Positions 1 to 10,088 of a stretch of DNA of 64,000 nucleotides are shown piece after piece (the first letter of the stretch is position 1; each line of letters starts with the position of its first letter). Where the stretch lies: positions 992,001 through 1,056,000 of the forward strand of contig NW_015961948.1 of the NCBI RefSeq assembly GCF_000497045.1. Reading direction: 5' to 3'. The notes under the pieces are model-generated. The model searched no databases, was not told the DNA's origin, and was given only the letters and a program-made list of their open reading frames with translations. A program made the translations under genes and the position numbers. This DNA is from Kalmanozyma brasiliensis GHG001. Taxonomy: Eukaryota > Basidiomycota > Ustilaginomycetes > Ustilaginales.

Positions 1-1202
1 CGACAGCTCAAAAGGCTGTCACTTTCCTCCTCATGACCCTTCTCCGTGGGACGATCAGAAGAAGCATGAAAGATCAAGTTTGATACTGCAAGTCCATGCA
101 GACGCACATGACAGATAGGATATGCAGCCTCCAATTTATTCTCCTCTGACGCGCCCGTGATGGGAGGAAAACAAACACTGAGACAGCGGACCCTTGGTTC
201 AACTCAAGACCGGAAGGGTCATTCCATGGAATGGATTGCCAGCAAGCCACAACGGAAAGGTCGATGTTCGTTTGTCCTTTCCTTCCTTTCCGTTCGACTC
301 GCTATGCAAGGGGAACAAGCTCAACGAGGGGAGCTCGCAGAGAGCCGTTCCGACGTCGGAGGTCGGTGTTGAGAGCTGCAAGCTGCACTCGTCGATGAGT
401 TCAACACACGTGGGGCGAGCTGCAGCTCGTCGTCTGAATTGATGCAGCGGCAGGCGATCCAGCTTAGCCCGCCTTGTTGCTGTGCCTGACCTCTGTGCCT
501 CACTATGCTCGCTCCTCTGCATCTGCCCTCCTCGCTCCAGCGATGCGACGATCGCAGCCTCGGCGTCTGCACCGGTCGAATCGGTGGTAACTATTTGATC
601 AATTGATGTATAAACGTTCTGGCTCGCACCCACGATGCCATCTTCAGCGCGACACCTCTCTGGCCAAGTCCTAGTCGGATGAGAATGTTCTATGGGCGAA
701 CAGGCTGGCGATCAGTGGACAGAGAGAGTAGATTGGTGCATCATGGCGGCTAGCAGAAGCGAGGCCAACAACAACACGCCCACCTTTGGCGTGCTTGGCG
801 CGTAAAATTGCACGCGAGCGTCTCTGACGCGCTCGCTCGCTCCCATGAACCTGCAAGCCCGAGGCGGGGCTCCAATTCCAGATCAGTCCATCTGCAGGCA
901 CTGTGGCCTCGTTCGCCGTTTGACGTCAATCGCTTGACCTGTGTCCAGCCATCTTTCACCTGAGATCCGACCTTGTTCGTGTTCCCATGGAAGCTCTTAC
1001 CCGAGTCGAAGGACAGGACAATGGGATCATGGTTGAGCAGCCAAGTCACGAGGACAAAGACGGCAGCCTTGGGTTGGTGTCTGCTCATCTTCGACTCGGT
1101 CTTCTACACACTCGGGTCTTGTCTTGGTTGATGTATGGAAGGCTCTCTATTGAAAATGGCAATGAGCCAGCTAGGCTCGGTGAGAAGTTCAGGACGTCAG
1201 CC
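1..1202. other. Intergenic, left edge; no gene recognised
   Basis: No reading frame here has a recognisable domain. The longest frames (199-633 and 750-1088, both minus) have shuffled, Arg/Ser-rich composition and overlap one another in several frames, as expected by chance in GC-rich DNA. The right part should hold the 3' untranslated region of the minus-strand ubiquitin hydrolase that ends at 1203. Confidence 0.5.
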
Positions 1203-4200
1203 CTAGGTCTGCTTGTTGCGACCGAATCCAAAGGTCTTGCTCAACGTCCGCGTCGACAAGCTCGGCTTGCGTGTGGGTTGGTGTCCTGCTTCCACCGTGC
1301 CTCCGCTCATGTCAGCGCCGTTGGCCAACTGCTGCACGGAGTTGCGCTTCGACTGTGCTGCCGACGATGAAGATGAGGAAGAAAACAGGTTCGACAGCAT
1401 ACCTTCCCTTTTCTCGCCCTTCTCTGCCGTTGGCGACAAGGGCATATAGCTCGAAGACGCTCGCCGGGCCGTCTTGGTCTGCGACTTTTGGTTCTTGGAC
1501 GACAGCAACCTTTCCAGAGGCGCAAAGCCGCTGCCGGTCGACGTCTCGCGCTGATGTGGTGCGTTCGATGATGTATGAGAGGTAGCACTTGCTTCCATGG
1601 CCGACGGCGTCACTGCGGCATGATGTGCATCTTCCGGTTCAGCTGTAAGATGGCCCCCGTGAGCCATGCCTGATCGGCCATTTGAATCGGGTGGTGCTTC
1701 GGACAAAGCGTTCGGGGAAGGGAAGCCCTCGGAAGCGGCACGAGCACGCCGGTTCATTGCGCCTCGCATAAAATTCTGCTCGCGAGCATCACGGTTGGCG
1801 GCAGCATCCCCTTGGTTCAAGAGCATTCGGCCGTACTTGGACTCGCTGGGCGAATCGGTTGTAGCGCGGCTCACGCTCGCATCCGTGGTCGACGCTGGCG
1901 TGGTTTCCATCGTCGAGAAGCCATTGTGGGCTAACGGCGCAGTGTGCTCAGTCGCCGGAGTTGCTGCGAACGACGTGACTAAGGACGTGCCGCGGGAGGC
2001 GCCGTCGTTGGCAGCAGCCGAGTGCGTCGATACGGAGCCGTCGTCTGGTGTTGTGCCCGCAAGTTCAGCAGCAGCATGCTTGGCAAGCTCACCGTGAGTT
2101 GCCGAAGTAGGCACGTCAGGCAAGCCAGGCGCAATCGGATCTGCCGATGATGTCGTCTTGGGTCGGCGCCTCGACTGACTTCCTGCTCGTTTCTCACGGT
2201 TGCGGAAGGACCCGAACCATCCGTTGCCGCTTTGACCAGCTTCGGCCCCACCCGCTGCACCAGCCGAGGTGACTGCGCTTCCTTCGGTCACGGAGTCCAG
2301 CCGCGATCGATTCGCCGTTGCAGCGCCAGCCGATCGGTCAGGAGAGATGTTGCTGCGTGGATCAGCGAAATCAGGCGCTTTTAGGCCCGCTCTGCCCCTG
2401 CCATCCAGATCGGCGGCCGCCGCTATCCTCTGCTGGGCCAAAGCGTGAAGCGCAGGATCCTCCAAGCCGAGAACCTCAAAGTCCAGATCGACAGCCTGAT
2501 AGAAAAGGACGTATGCGCTGCCGAGACCAGGTCGATCGCCGTAGTATTTGCAGATCTCGGCTTCATCGATGTAGGTCACGACGTCGTCGTCGAACTGCAC
2601 CCATCGATCGCCCACCTTGATCACCGCGATGTAGTGTCCGTGATGAGGCCCTGCTCCGATATGCACGACGATGCCGCTCAGCTCGTAGAGTCGATCGGGA
2701 TCTTCGGCGTCGTCCGAGGTGTTGAAAAGTCGAAGCTCGAGCGGAAAGACGACGCGATAGGCGAGCTTGACGAATCTCTGCACCGTCTCCTCATACTTGA
2801 AGCGCTTGAGGTGAAGTGCGAGCACATTGGGGAGCTTCTTGATCTTCATTCGCTTCTCTGCCTCTTGCAGGCCGGAGCACGAGTCGCAAAAGAACTTGTT
2901 GCGGGAACGGAGCATTTCCGAGGCCGAGAACTGACGCAGGCACGACGTGACGGACGAGTTCTGTTCGATGTCGATCGAGAGATCCAAGAAGCACTCGTCA
3001 CGAGAGGTGACCGTCTCGCACGTGAGGCAGCGGGTCTCGTTGGTCAAGACGCCTTCAAACAGGCGATGCACGCACGTCTTGCCGTTGGGTCCCACTTCCA
3101 TGACGTTGCGTTTCCTTTGAGCATCGACCGTTTTGTCCGAATCGGTCCTTGCATTGAGGTATGGATTGCGGCTCTGCATCCTCACGCGGTTCTTGGCCTT
3201 GTCAGCATCGATGAGGTCTTCGCCGACCTTGTTGAGCACAAAGTTGAGCATTTCGTGTGCATCCTGGTGCATGGTGCTATCAAAGAGCACATTCTCGCGC
3301 TTGAGGGTGCTCAGGAAGGACTTGACCGCGCTCGAGTCGACCGATGGAAAGCCGGAAGCGACTGTGCCTATGGAGCCGGTTGAGATGGACAGGTTGGGTG
3401 GACCCGAACCTGCAACCGAGTTGGGCGTGATGGGGATGGCTTGAGCTGCAGTGGCACTGGCGTTGACTGTGGCGGCAGAGACGGTCTGGTTGCCTGCTCC
3501 ACCTCTGCCGGAAGTGGTGCCGGCAGTGGAAGGACGACCCAAGATTGAAGTCTTCCTCGAGACGCCTGGCTGCTCTGCAATGGTGGGAGGGGAAGGCGAT
3601 ATTGGGCTCGAGAGCGGGAGGGATCCGGGAGCTGTGGACCGGGTGGGGGAAGAGAGCGCCTTTTGCTGCCCCGATTGCTGGAAGACTTCGAAAAGATCGC
3701 GCATCGAGGCAAATAGCGTATCCGACGAAGGAACTCCGTCGATGCTGTCAGGTGTCGTATCAGGGAGAGTCCGAGAGGCAAGGTCGCCAATGGTGTGGAT
3801 GCCATGCTGGCTGCCCGCGTCGGATTCGGACCGCTCTCGACTTGAAGTCTTGTAGCTGAGCAACGAATCCCGGAAAGGTCGGCAAAAGTAGAGCGACTGG
3901 ATGATTGAGTTGACATAGCAGGTATTGCCAAAGTTCTCCATTCCGAGAAGATATCCTCCGCCCTCGACCGAGTTGACGGGGATCTCTGATGGTTTTCGCG
4001 AGATGATCAGGGAGGACTGGGCGGTGGAGGCGGACGATGGGATGAAGCTGGTGCTGTGATGTGGGGTTGAGCTCGGGATCATGCCGCCAAAGAGAGGCAC
4101 GGAGGGTGTTGTTGGCTGAGTCGCTGAGTACGGATTGGAATTGAGTGGTGATCGAGACGCAGACGGACTCATGGCAGATGCACCTGCTGCGCTGGATGCG

Positions 4201-4364
4201 GCGGCTGCATTGGCAGCAACTGCGCTCGACGCGACGTGATTTGCGGCGGTACCGGTCGATGCTGCAGAGCCATTGATGGCAGCCGATGTGCTTGGAGAGG
4301 CAGATGACGAGGATGCAGACGTCTGATTGACGCCTAAAAGACCTTTCCAGCTGAACGACGACAT
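1203..4364 (-). CDS. Ubiquitin carboxyl-terminal hydrolase, USP12/46-CreB type
   Basis: A cysteine-protease deubiquitinase (peptidase C19) that removes ubiquitin from proteins. The start at 4364 (MSSFSWKG) gives 1053 aa; an in-frame ATG at 4478 would add 38 low-complexity residues and is less likely. Seen: a Ser/Ala-rich N-terminus; the Cys box with NFGNTCYVNS (catalytic Cys near residue 149); a Ser/Thr/Gly-rich insert of about 150 residues; then the MHQDAHE segment, two CxxC pairs of the zinc-binding fingers (CLTC and CDSC), the HLKRFKYEE segment and the His box with HHGHYIAVI and WVQFDDD. The last 400 residues are Ser/Ala-rich and probably disordered. Cys-box and QDAHE context match Ubp9/Ubp13, CreB and USP12/46, which work with WD40 cofactors (family knowledge). 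It is single-exon and divergent from the Zn2Cys6 gene. The class is secure; the exact orthologue is inferred. Confidence 0.92.
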   Translation of the reverse strand: MSSFSWKGLLGVNQTSASSSSASPSTSAAINGSAASTGTAANHVASSAVAANAAAASSAAGASAMSPSASRSPLNSNPYSATQPTTPSVPLFGGMIPSSTPHHSTSFIPSSASTAQSSLIISRKPSEIPVNSVEGGGYLLGMENFGNTCYVNSIIQSLYFCRPFRDSLLSYKTSSRERSESDAGSQHGIHTIGDLASRTLPDTTPDSIDGVPSSDTLFASMRDLFEVFQQSGQQKALSSPTRSTAPGSLPLSSPISPSPPTIAEQPGVSRKTSILGRPSTAGTTSGRGGAGNQTVSAATVNASATAAQAIPITPNSVAGSGPPNLSISTGSIGTVASGFPSVDSSAVKSFLSTLKRENVLFDSTMHQDAHEMLNFVLNKVGEDLIDADKAKNRVRMQSRNPYLNARTDSDKTVDAQRKRNVMEVGPNGKTCVHRLFEGVLTNETRCLTCETVTSRDECFLDLSIDIEQNSSVTSCLRQFSASEMLRSRNKFFCDSCSGLQEAEKRMKIKKLPNVLALHLKRFKYEETVQRFVKLAYRVVFPLELRLFNTSDDAEDPDRLYELSGIVVHIGAGPHHGHYIAVIKVGDRWVQFDDDVVTYIDEAEICKYYGDRPGLGSAYVLFYQAVDLDFEVLGLEDPALHALAQQRIAAAADLDGRGRAGLKAPDFADPRSNISPDRSAGAATANRSRLDSVTEGSAVTSAGAAGGAEAGQSGNGWFGSFRNREKRAGSQSRRRPKTTSSADPIAPGLPDVPTSATHGELAKHAAAELAGTTPDDGSVSTHSAAANDGASRGTSLVTSFAATPATEHTAPLAHNGFSTMETTPASTTDASVSRATTDSPSESKYGRMLLNQGDAAANRDAREQNFMRGAMNRRARAASEGFPSPNALSEAPPDSNGRSGMAHGGHLTAEPEDAHHAAVTPSAMEASATSHTSSNAPHQRETSTGSGFAPLERLLSSKNQKSQTKTARRASSSYMPLSPTAEKGEKREGMLSNLFSSSSSSSAAQSKRNSVQQLANGADMSGGTVEAGHQPTRKPSLSTRTLSKTFGFGRNKQT

Positions 4365-6305
4365 GGTGACGACCGATGGTGAATCCGACGAGGATTGAGA
4401 CGTTGGATCGGGGAAAGAATCGGAGCAGCCGAACACAAGGTCACAAGGTGACAGCTCGGAGGGCGTGGGACCTGTCAAGTCGAGTCGAGCTGGTTCTATG
4501 GGAGCATTCTAGTGAGGATAGATTCGGCTTTGCACCGGTGTGCGAATGTGATAAGCTGTCGAGATCGACGGCGAGGTCCAAAGCGCTCGTGCCGCTGAGA
4601 CCGCTGAGCCTCTTGCTACAAACCAACGAGCGTGGGATCGTCCTTCGGCGAAAGTACCGACGAGTGTGTCGCAGTGGATGTCGGATCAGATCGCGATGGA
4701 GCAGAGGATCGTGTTGGTGTGTGTTGCGAAAGGGTAAGCGGATCGGAAGGGAGTGTGGAGAGCGCGGCCAGGCAAAATGATGGAGAAGGAGGAGGCACGG
4801 TCCTGTCCGCGTGGGCTTCGGCGCTGCAGGGTTGTCTTGCGAAGCTGACGACCCTCTTCTTGTCACTGCGCAGTCGTGAAGCAGCAGCAAAGAAGCAGCC
4901 AATTCGGGATTGAGAAGCAGTAAAGCTCTCTCCCTAAGCACAAGGAGAGTCAGGGTTGGCTCGGCTCGTCGGTCGGTCGGTGGTCGGCCAACTAAGTGAC
5001 TGACTGACAGGGCTTCAAAGTCAAGAAGACACGCCAAGCTGAGCGAGCGCAGGCAAGTTGCTTCGTTGCTCTCGCTTTCTTAGGTGCTGTGCCTGATTTC
5101 GTTGGCTCGGTTTTGGATCTGGTCTCGCTTCCTCTTCCAAGACCCTTTCTTTGGCTTCGCCTTGTTTTCCGAGCTCTGCCTCACTTTGCAACAATCTCTC
5201 GTTGTCGTATTGTCCTCTCGTTTGGGCACATGATGGAACATTGGTTCCGCTGCGGATGGCTGTATTGGAATGCGGGTCGATCTGGCGCCTCGTCCAAGTG
5301 TGGGTCCGATGGATTGCAGCAGCCGTGTGCCGGTCAAAGCGCACTGCGGAGAGATCCATTTGGCGTAATGAAGAAGGAACAGAGCCTTCCGAAATGGTAA
5401 TGCGAATCAAGGGTTCAAAAAGGCAAATTGAAGCCAACAAAGCGTCGCTGCTACTTGAAACCAATACAAAGCTTCTTCTGGCCCAAAAAAAGGGAAAGAG
5501 AGAGAGGCGTCCTTTCGCGAGGTGCATCATCGAGCAGCAGCTGCAGCGAACCATGCGCCCAGCCACATCCTCGGTCCGCCAACGGAACGAGGTGTCGTAG
5601 GATCGTGGGGCAGCAGCAATCACCCTCATCTCAAGCCTCTGACGTTACGTTCCCCGCACTCTTTCGGCTGTGGTGAGACCGGCGCATGAGCGTCAATGCT
5701 ATCGGTCGCCGGCTTCGTTTCTATGCTGTTTTCCAGCTTCCGCATGGTTGATCATGACGATGCCTGAGAGCTCTGACCGGCGAATTGCTTTTGCTATCGT
5801 GATAAAGGGCAGCGGAGGGTGCCGAGATCAGCTGGATAATTCTTTCGTGTCGAGTTTTGACTTGACTACATGCAAGGTCAAAAAATCCCTGTTAGGGGGG
5901 CAGCCGGCTAAGCAAGACTTTTTCTTCTCCCTTCGGGTGGGACCTAAGTTTGATTTGGGTGTGGGACCGGACCTTGTCTCCTTGTTCTTTTTGGCTCCGC
6001 CCGCATACACTCGCAGTGAGCTGCTGCTTAGCCGGCAGCTGGCAGCCGACACGACACCCGTCAAAGCGTAGGAAAGAAAGGCAATCCAAAGTCAAATTTT
6101 CGTTTCTACTTAGCCGCTGGCTGCGCAGGACTGGCAGAAAGGCTAGCTAGGCAAGCCTAACCGGCTCAGCCACGCTTCCGCACCTCTCCTTGTCCCTTTC
6201 TCACTCAGCTCAACTCAACTCAACCGTTCCCGCAAAAACGCTTTCTACGTCGTCCCTCGATCCCATCCCCTCCCTTCCTCACCATCACCCTTCCCAGACC
6301 CGACC
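4365..6305. other. Divergent intergenic region between hydrolase and Zn2Cys6 gene
   Basis: A 1.9 kb spacer that must hold the promoters of both flanking genes. It contains a run of GGTC/GTCG units near 4970-4990, a short purine tract near 5486-5508, a 12-bp inverted repeat (5903-5914 and 6025-6036) and a pyrimidine-rich stretch with three CTCAA units (6209-6223) just before the Zn2Cys6 start, which is probably its 5' leader. The many overlapping reading frames show no known domain. Confidence 0.5.
5903..6036. repeat. 12-bp inverted repeat, arms 110 bp apart
   Basis: GCCGGCTAAGCA at 5903-5914 is matched by its exact reverse complement TGCTTAGCCGGC at 6025-6036. A related TTAGCCG word recurs near 6111. 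The arms lie about 270-400 bp upstream of the Zn2Cys6 start codon. It could be a regulator site pair or a remnant of a small element; the arms are short and no target-site duplication was seen. Confidence 0.4.
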
Positions 6306-9300
6306 ATGGATACCACGATGGAAGACGATCTCGTCGGAGAGCGTCCTCGCATTCGCAACTCCCAAGCTTGCTTAGAGTGAGTACCCATGTCAGCACAGCA
6401 GACACCCCTCCAAACACGGCGAGACATCCGGGCCTGCGGCAATGCATACGCCATCGCAGCATGTTCCGCCCTTCTGCCCTTGCCCCTCTTCAACATACTG
6501 ACATCTACATTGCCCTGCTCCCGCCATTTGACCCTGTCCGTCACCTCGCTTGGTACCCTCCTCCCTCCTCCCTTTCCATGTCCTTCTGCACTACGGCTAT
6601 CCCATCTTAACAGATGCCGGAAAGCCAAGATCAAGTGCAACGGCAAACGCAAGGACGCACAAAACTGCACTCGCTGCGAGGCTAAGGGCATCGAATGCAA
6701 CTGGACTGCTTCTCGTCGAGGCAAGAAGCCCGGAACTAAGAACCTTGCGACACGCGCGCGAGAGCAGACCGAAGCCATGCATCGACAGCACGACAGTCCA
6801 CTCCAATCACGCAGTTCTATGAGCCAGCTCGATCGCAGTCCTCCCGTCCCGCACCACACCAGCTCTACCTCTGCTTATCGGCGCAGCGTAGCATGGGATC
6901 ATCCCGGCCCTTCAGGCATGAGCAATTCGTATTCGCAACCATTGACGGTGGATCCTTATCACCCTCACCACCGCCACGGATCCGACGCAAGCACCAGCAA
7001 TCACCAATCGCCTCAAAGCGCTGGAGCCTCATCCGCCTCAGGCTCGCACCAGTCTTCTTCGGTCCCCACTGCTATCTCTTCCGGCGGCCCACACAGCAGT
7101 CATGCGAGCATCGCCAGCACCGGTAGCGGTCGACGCACCTCCAAGTACCATGATGGTCTCTTGATCCGCGAATCGCGCATGCCTCCTTCTTCCACCAACC
7201 CGCTTCTCTGCCTCTCGGAAGCTGCGCTCGGAAAGCGATGCACAGACTCGGACAGCGAGGAAGACGAGCTCGCTGTAGAGAACGGACACGTCGACGATGC
7301 CGCCTACAGTCCTGCGCCACCTATCGATGCGAAGAAGCGCAGCTCTTCGCAGATCCATCCTGACGATCCGCCTCACGACGAGGACGATGCGCAGTCCCGC
7401 TCCGCTCGCGACATTTCTGCTATGCTCGAAAACAACGGCTGGACCCGATCTTGTCTCGGGCACGCCGCCTGCGAACGTGCCTCCTACTTTTCTGGCGCGT
7501 CCGCCTCTGCAAACTGGGACACGCGCCGATGTGACCCGCTGGATCAAGGCATTGTCACCATGGACGATGTGCACCGCCTCTTCAAGATCTTCATGGATGT
7601 CATCCATGAGCAATTCTGCATCCTGGACCCCATCATCCACAATGTCGAGACCATCAAGGAGTCGTCCAACTTTCTCTTCTCGGTCGTTCTCGCCATCGCC
7701 GCCTCGGTCGATCGCAATCCGCGCTCCGTTCAGCAATTCGAACGACTTCGCACTCTTGTCGATTCGCTCGTCGTCGAGGTACTGAGTCGCAACGTCAAGA
7801 GTGTCGAAGTCGTCAAAGGCCTCATCGTCTGGCCAATGTGGGCGCATCTCACCCCGCTCATGGCCGAAGACCGAGCGTGGCTGTTGATTGGAACCGCCGC
7901 ACGTATGGCCAAGGAGCTTGACCTTGCCATGCGCGAGGATACGCCGCAGGAAGATGAAAAGGCCCGGCGTCACGCTCGAGACCGCTCGAGGACGTGGGCT
8001 CTGACAGCCATCATGGAGAGGAGCTTTAGTTCCTTCTCCGGCCAACGACCCAACACCACCCTGGATGTCGACTGGGGCACACTCAACGACTGGCTCAAGT
8101 CGCCCATCTCCCTCGACGGCGACATCCAGGTGGTAGCCTTTCTCCATTTGCGCCGCATCGAAGAGATCATGCGAACGCGCATCTTCAGCCAGAGCTACTA
8201 TGAAGTCGGTTCGATCGAGAGCATTCGTGTCTCTGCCAATGTCCTGCTCGGCGCTTGGTCCGAAGCCTGGTGCGAGCATCCTGCGTTGGACAGGCATCCT
8301 CTGACTTCCACCACGATGCGCATCATTGGTCTGCATATCCAGGTTCTGATCAACACACACGCCATTCGAGAGTCTGACCGAAGGAGGGCCATTTGCGAGG
8401 CATCCAACATGCGCATCCTCCGCGTCTGCGGCAATTCGGTCAAAGCTGCGCGAGAGAACTGCGTGGTGCTGCTGACAGATGCCTGTCGACTAGCGCTGGA
8501 CAGCCTGCATGGCAACGCGAACATCATCAGCCGCATCGTGGCAGCCATGCTCGGCTGGTCCGGTGTGCATCTGCTCAAGAATGGTCCGATCGAGACACGC
8601 GGCTTGGTGGTGCAGCTTGGCCTCATGCTCGCCGGTGATCCGCACGACAAGACGCATTCGAGATCGTTTGCTCGCTTCTACGGCCGCTTCATTCTCTCGC
8701 TCAGTGCTGAGCTGGTCGAGAGGGACCGAGCGGAAAAGTCACGAAGAAAGCGACAGCGTCTTCGAGGGTCTTCGCACATGTCGGCTGGATCTAGCGCTCT
8801 CGGTGCGCCCAGTCCGCGCGCAACGGGCGACCCGCTCGACATGCGACGCAGTGTGACGGCGGGCGGCGGTGCTGCTCCCGGCTACGACCTCAGCAAGGCA
8901 ACGGCGGCGCCGCGACCTTCGACGCCAGGCACGTCGATGGCGGGAACAGCAATGAGTGACATGGCTTTTGCCTTCGAGTCGGCTGCGCAGAACGGATTGC
9001 AGACTCCAGGTCTCTCGGGTCGCCCGCCTTTTGTCGGGGCCGCATCGGGTACGGGAATGAACATGCCGGGCTCGTCCGCAGGCGGTGCCAGCTATCCATA
9101 CCCCTACGCTACCACACCGGGCATCCCCGCATCGGGTCCAGGAGGTAGCAGCATGACCGGCATTCTCAACGCAGCCCCGTCTCCACTCTCCTCCGCCTAT
9201 CGTGGAGGCCACATGTCGACGCCCATGGGCTCCGGTAACGGGCCCTCGTTGGACCCGGTGACCAGCACCTGGCTCGGCACGGACGATCTGCTGGACTCGT

Positions 9301-9419
9301 ACATGCAAAGCATCCTGCCCATCTTCAACGACTTTGACCACGCGACCAACAACAGCATGGCCAATGGCATTGGTGGCGGTGGTGGTGTAGGCGTGCCTCT
9401 GTCTGAGGTTGGGCGCTGA
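6306..9419 (+). CDS. Zn(II)2Cys6 transcription factor with fungal middle homology region
   Basis: A fungal DNA-binding regulator of unknown target. Model: exon 1 6306-6376, intron 6377-6613 (GTGAGT...CAG, 237 nt), exon 2 6614-9419; 958 aa. The join makes the sequence ACLECRKAKIKC, completing the cluster C22-x2-C25-x6-C32-x9-C42-x2-C45-x6-C52; without the first exon two of the six cysteines are missing, which fixes the start. A basic KKPGTKN linker follows. Residues about 100-330 are Ser/His-rich, then a helical region about 370-770 resembles the fungal-specific transcription factor domain (segments WPMWAHLTPLMAEDRAWLLIG and ARMAKELDLA). The C-terminal 200 residues are Gly/Ser/Pro-rich, ending in an acidic/hydrophobic patch (DLLDSYMQSILPIFNDFD) that could activate transcription (inference). 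The intron places a stop codon immediately after the donor if retained. Target genes cannot be inferred. Confidence 0.9.
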
Positions 9420-10088
9420 GGCACACGCTTCTCTTCTCGTGTAGCATTCAGAGTAGCGATCAAGTATACCCGCTTCTGTGATCTGGTCAATCTGATCTGT
9501 GCCACAAGGCATCTTTCTCATCTTCAGTGGTTGCGGCAGGCATGTTCGCGAGTTAGACGGGTTCCAGAACTTGAGCGGCACCAGGGTCTAATCTCGAACC
9601 GCAGGCGTGAGATGCCAGCCTGCGGTCTGCGCTGAAAATAGAGTTTGACTTGCCAAGCTGTCAAACGGCTTCAAACACGGCGAGAGCAGGTTCGGAACGC
9701 ATAGCAACCATGAACCGATCACTGAGTATGTGTGACTCTGTCACTTCCCTCAAAGCTGGTTGACGAAGTAATCCACGGGCATGTCGGTGAAGAGCCATCG
9801 TTTGAATCTCCGCCTGACAGCTGCTGAAAGGGTTTTGACCCGCTCGCTTGGACACGCGCTTGAAACAAGGCTTTGCTTCGGCTAGAGGCTTGGGGGATGT
9901 ATCCGAACGTGCTGGTCTTCAACGGTGTGGCGAGGCACTGCAACTGGCTGTTCGGGAAGATGCGCACGCTGCGAAAGACGGTTCGCGGTTGTCTTTGCCG
10001 TCACAGAGTGTCCCCTCACGACCACCATTCCGCTCAAGCTGATATCGAGACCGTTCCGGCTAGGTTTCCGGTGCTAACACGAGCGACA
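9420..10088. other. Intergenic, between two plus-strand genes
   Basis: About 670 bp without a recognised gene. It should hold the Zn2Cys6 gene's 3' end and the promoter of the LtrA gene. The frame of the LtrA gene stays open back to an ATG at 9873, but the added residues have no membrane or LtrA character. Confidence 0.45.

Noticed and set aside
2445..3383. 312-codon plus-strand frame opposite the ubiquitin hydrolase
   Set aside because: Mirror of the catalytic domain; Val/Asp-rich translation typical of antisense frames in this genome.
7038..8360. 440-codon minus-strand frame opposite the Zn2Cys6 factor
   Set aside because: Shadow frame with no domain; the plus strand encodes the recognised zinc cluster and regulator domain.
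9873..10088. 72-residue N-terminal extension of the LtrA protein
   Set aside because: The extension has no membrane or family character, and the ATG at 10089 is a natural start before a hydrophilic LtrA N-terminus.
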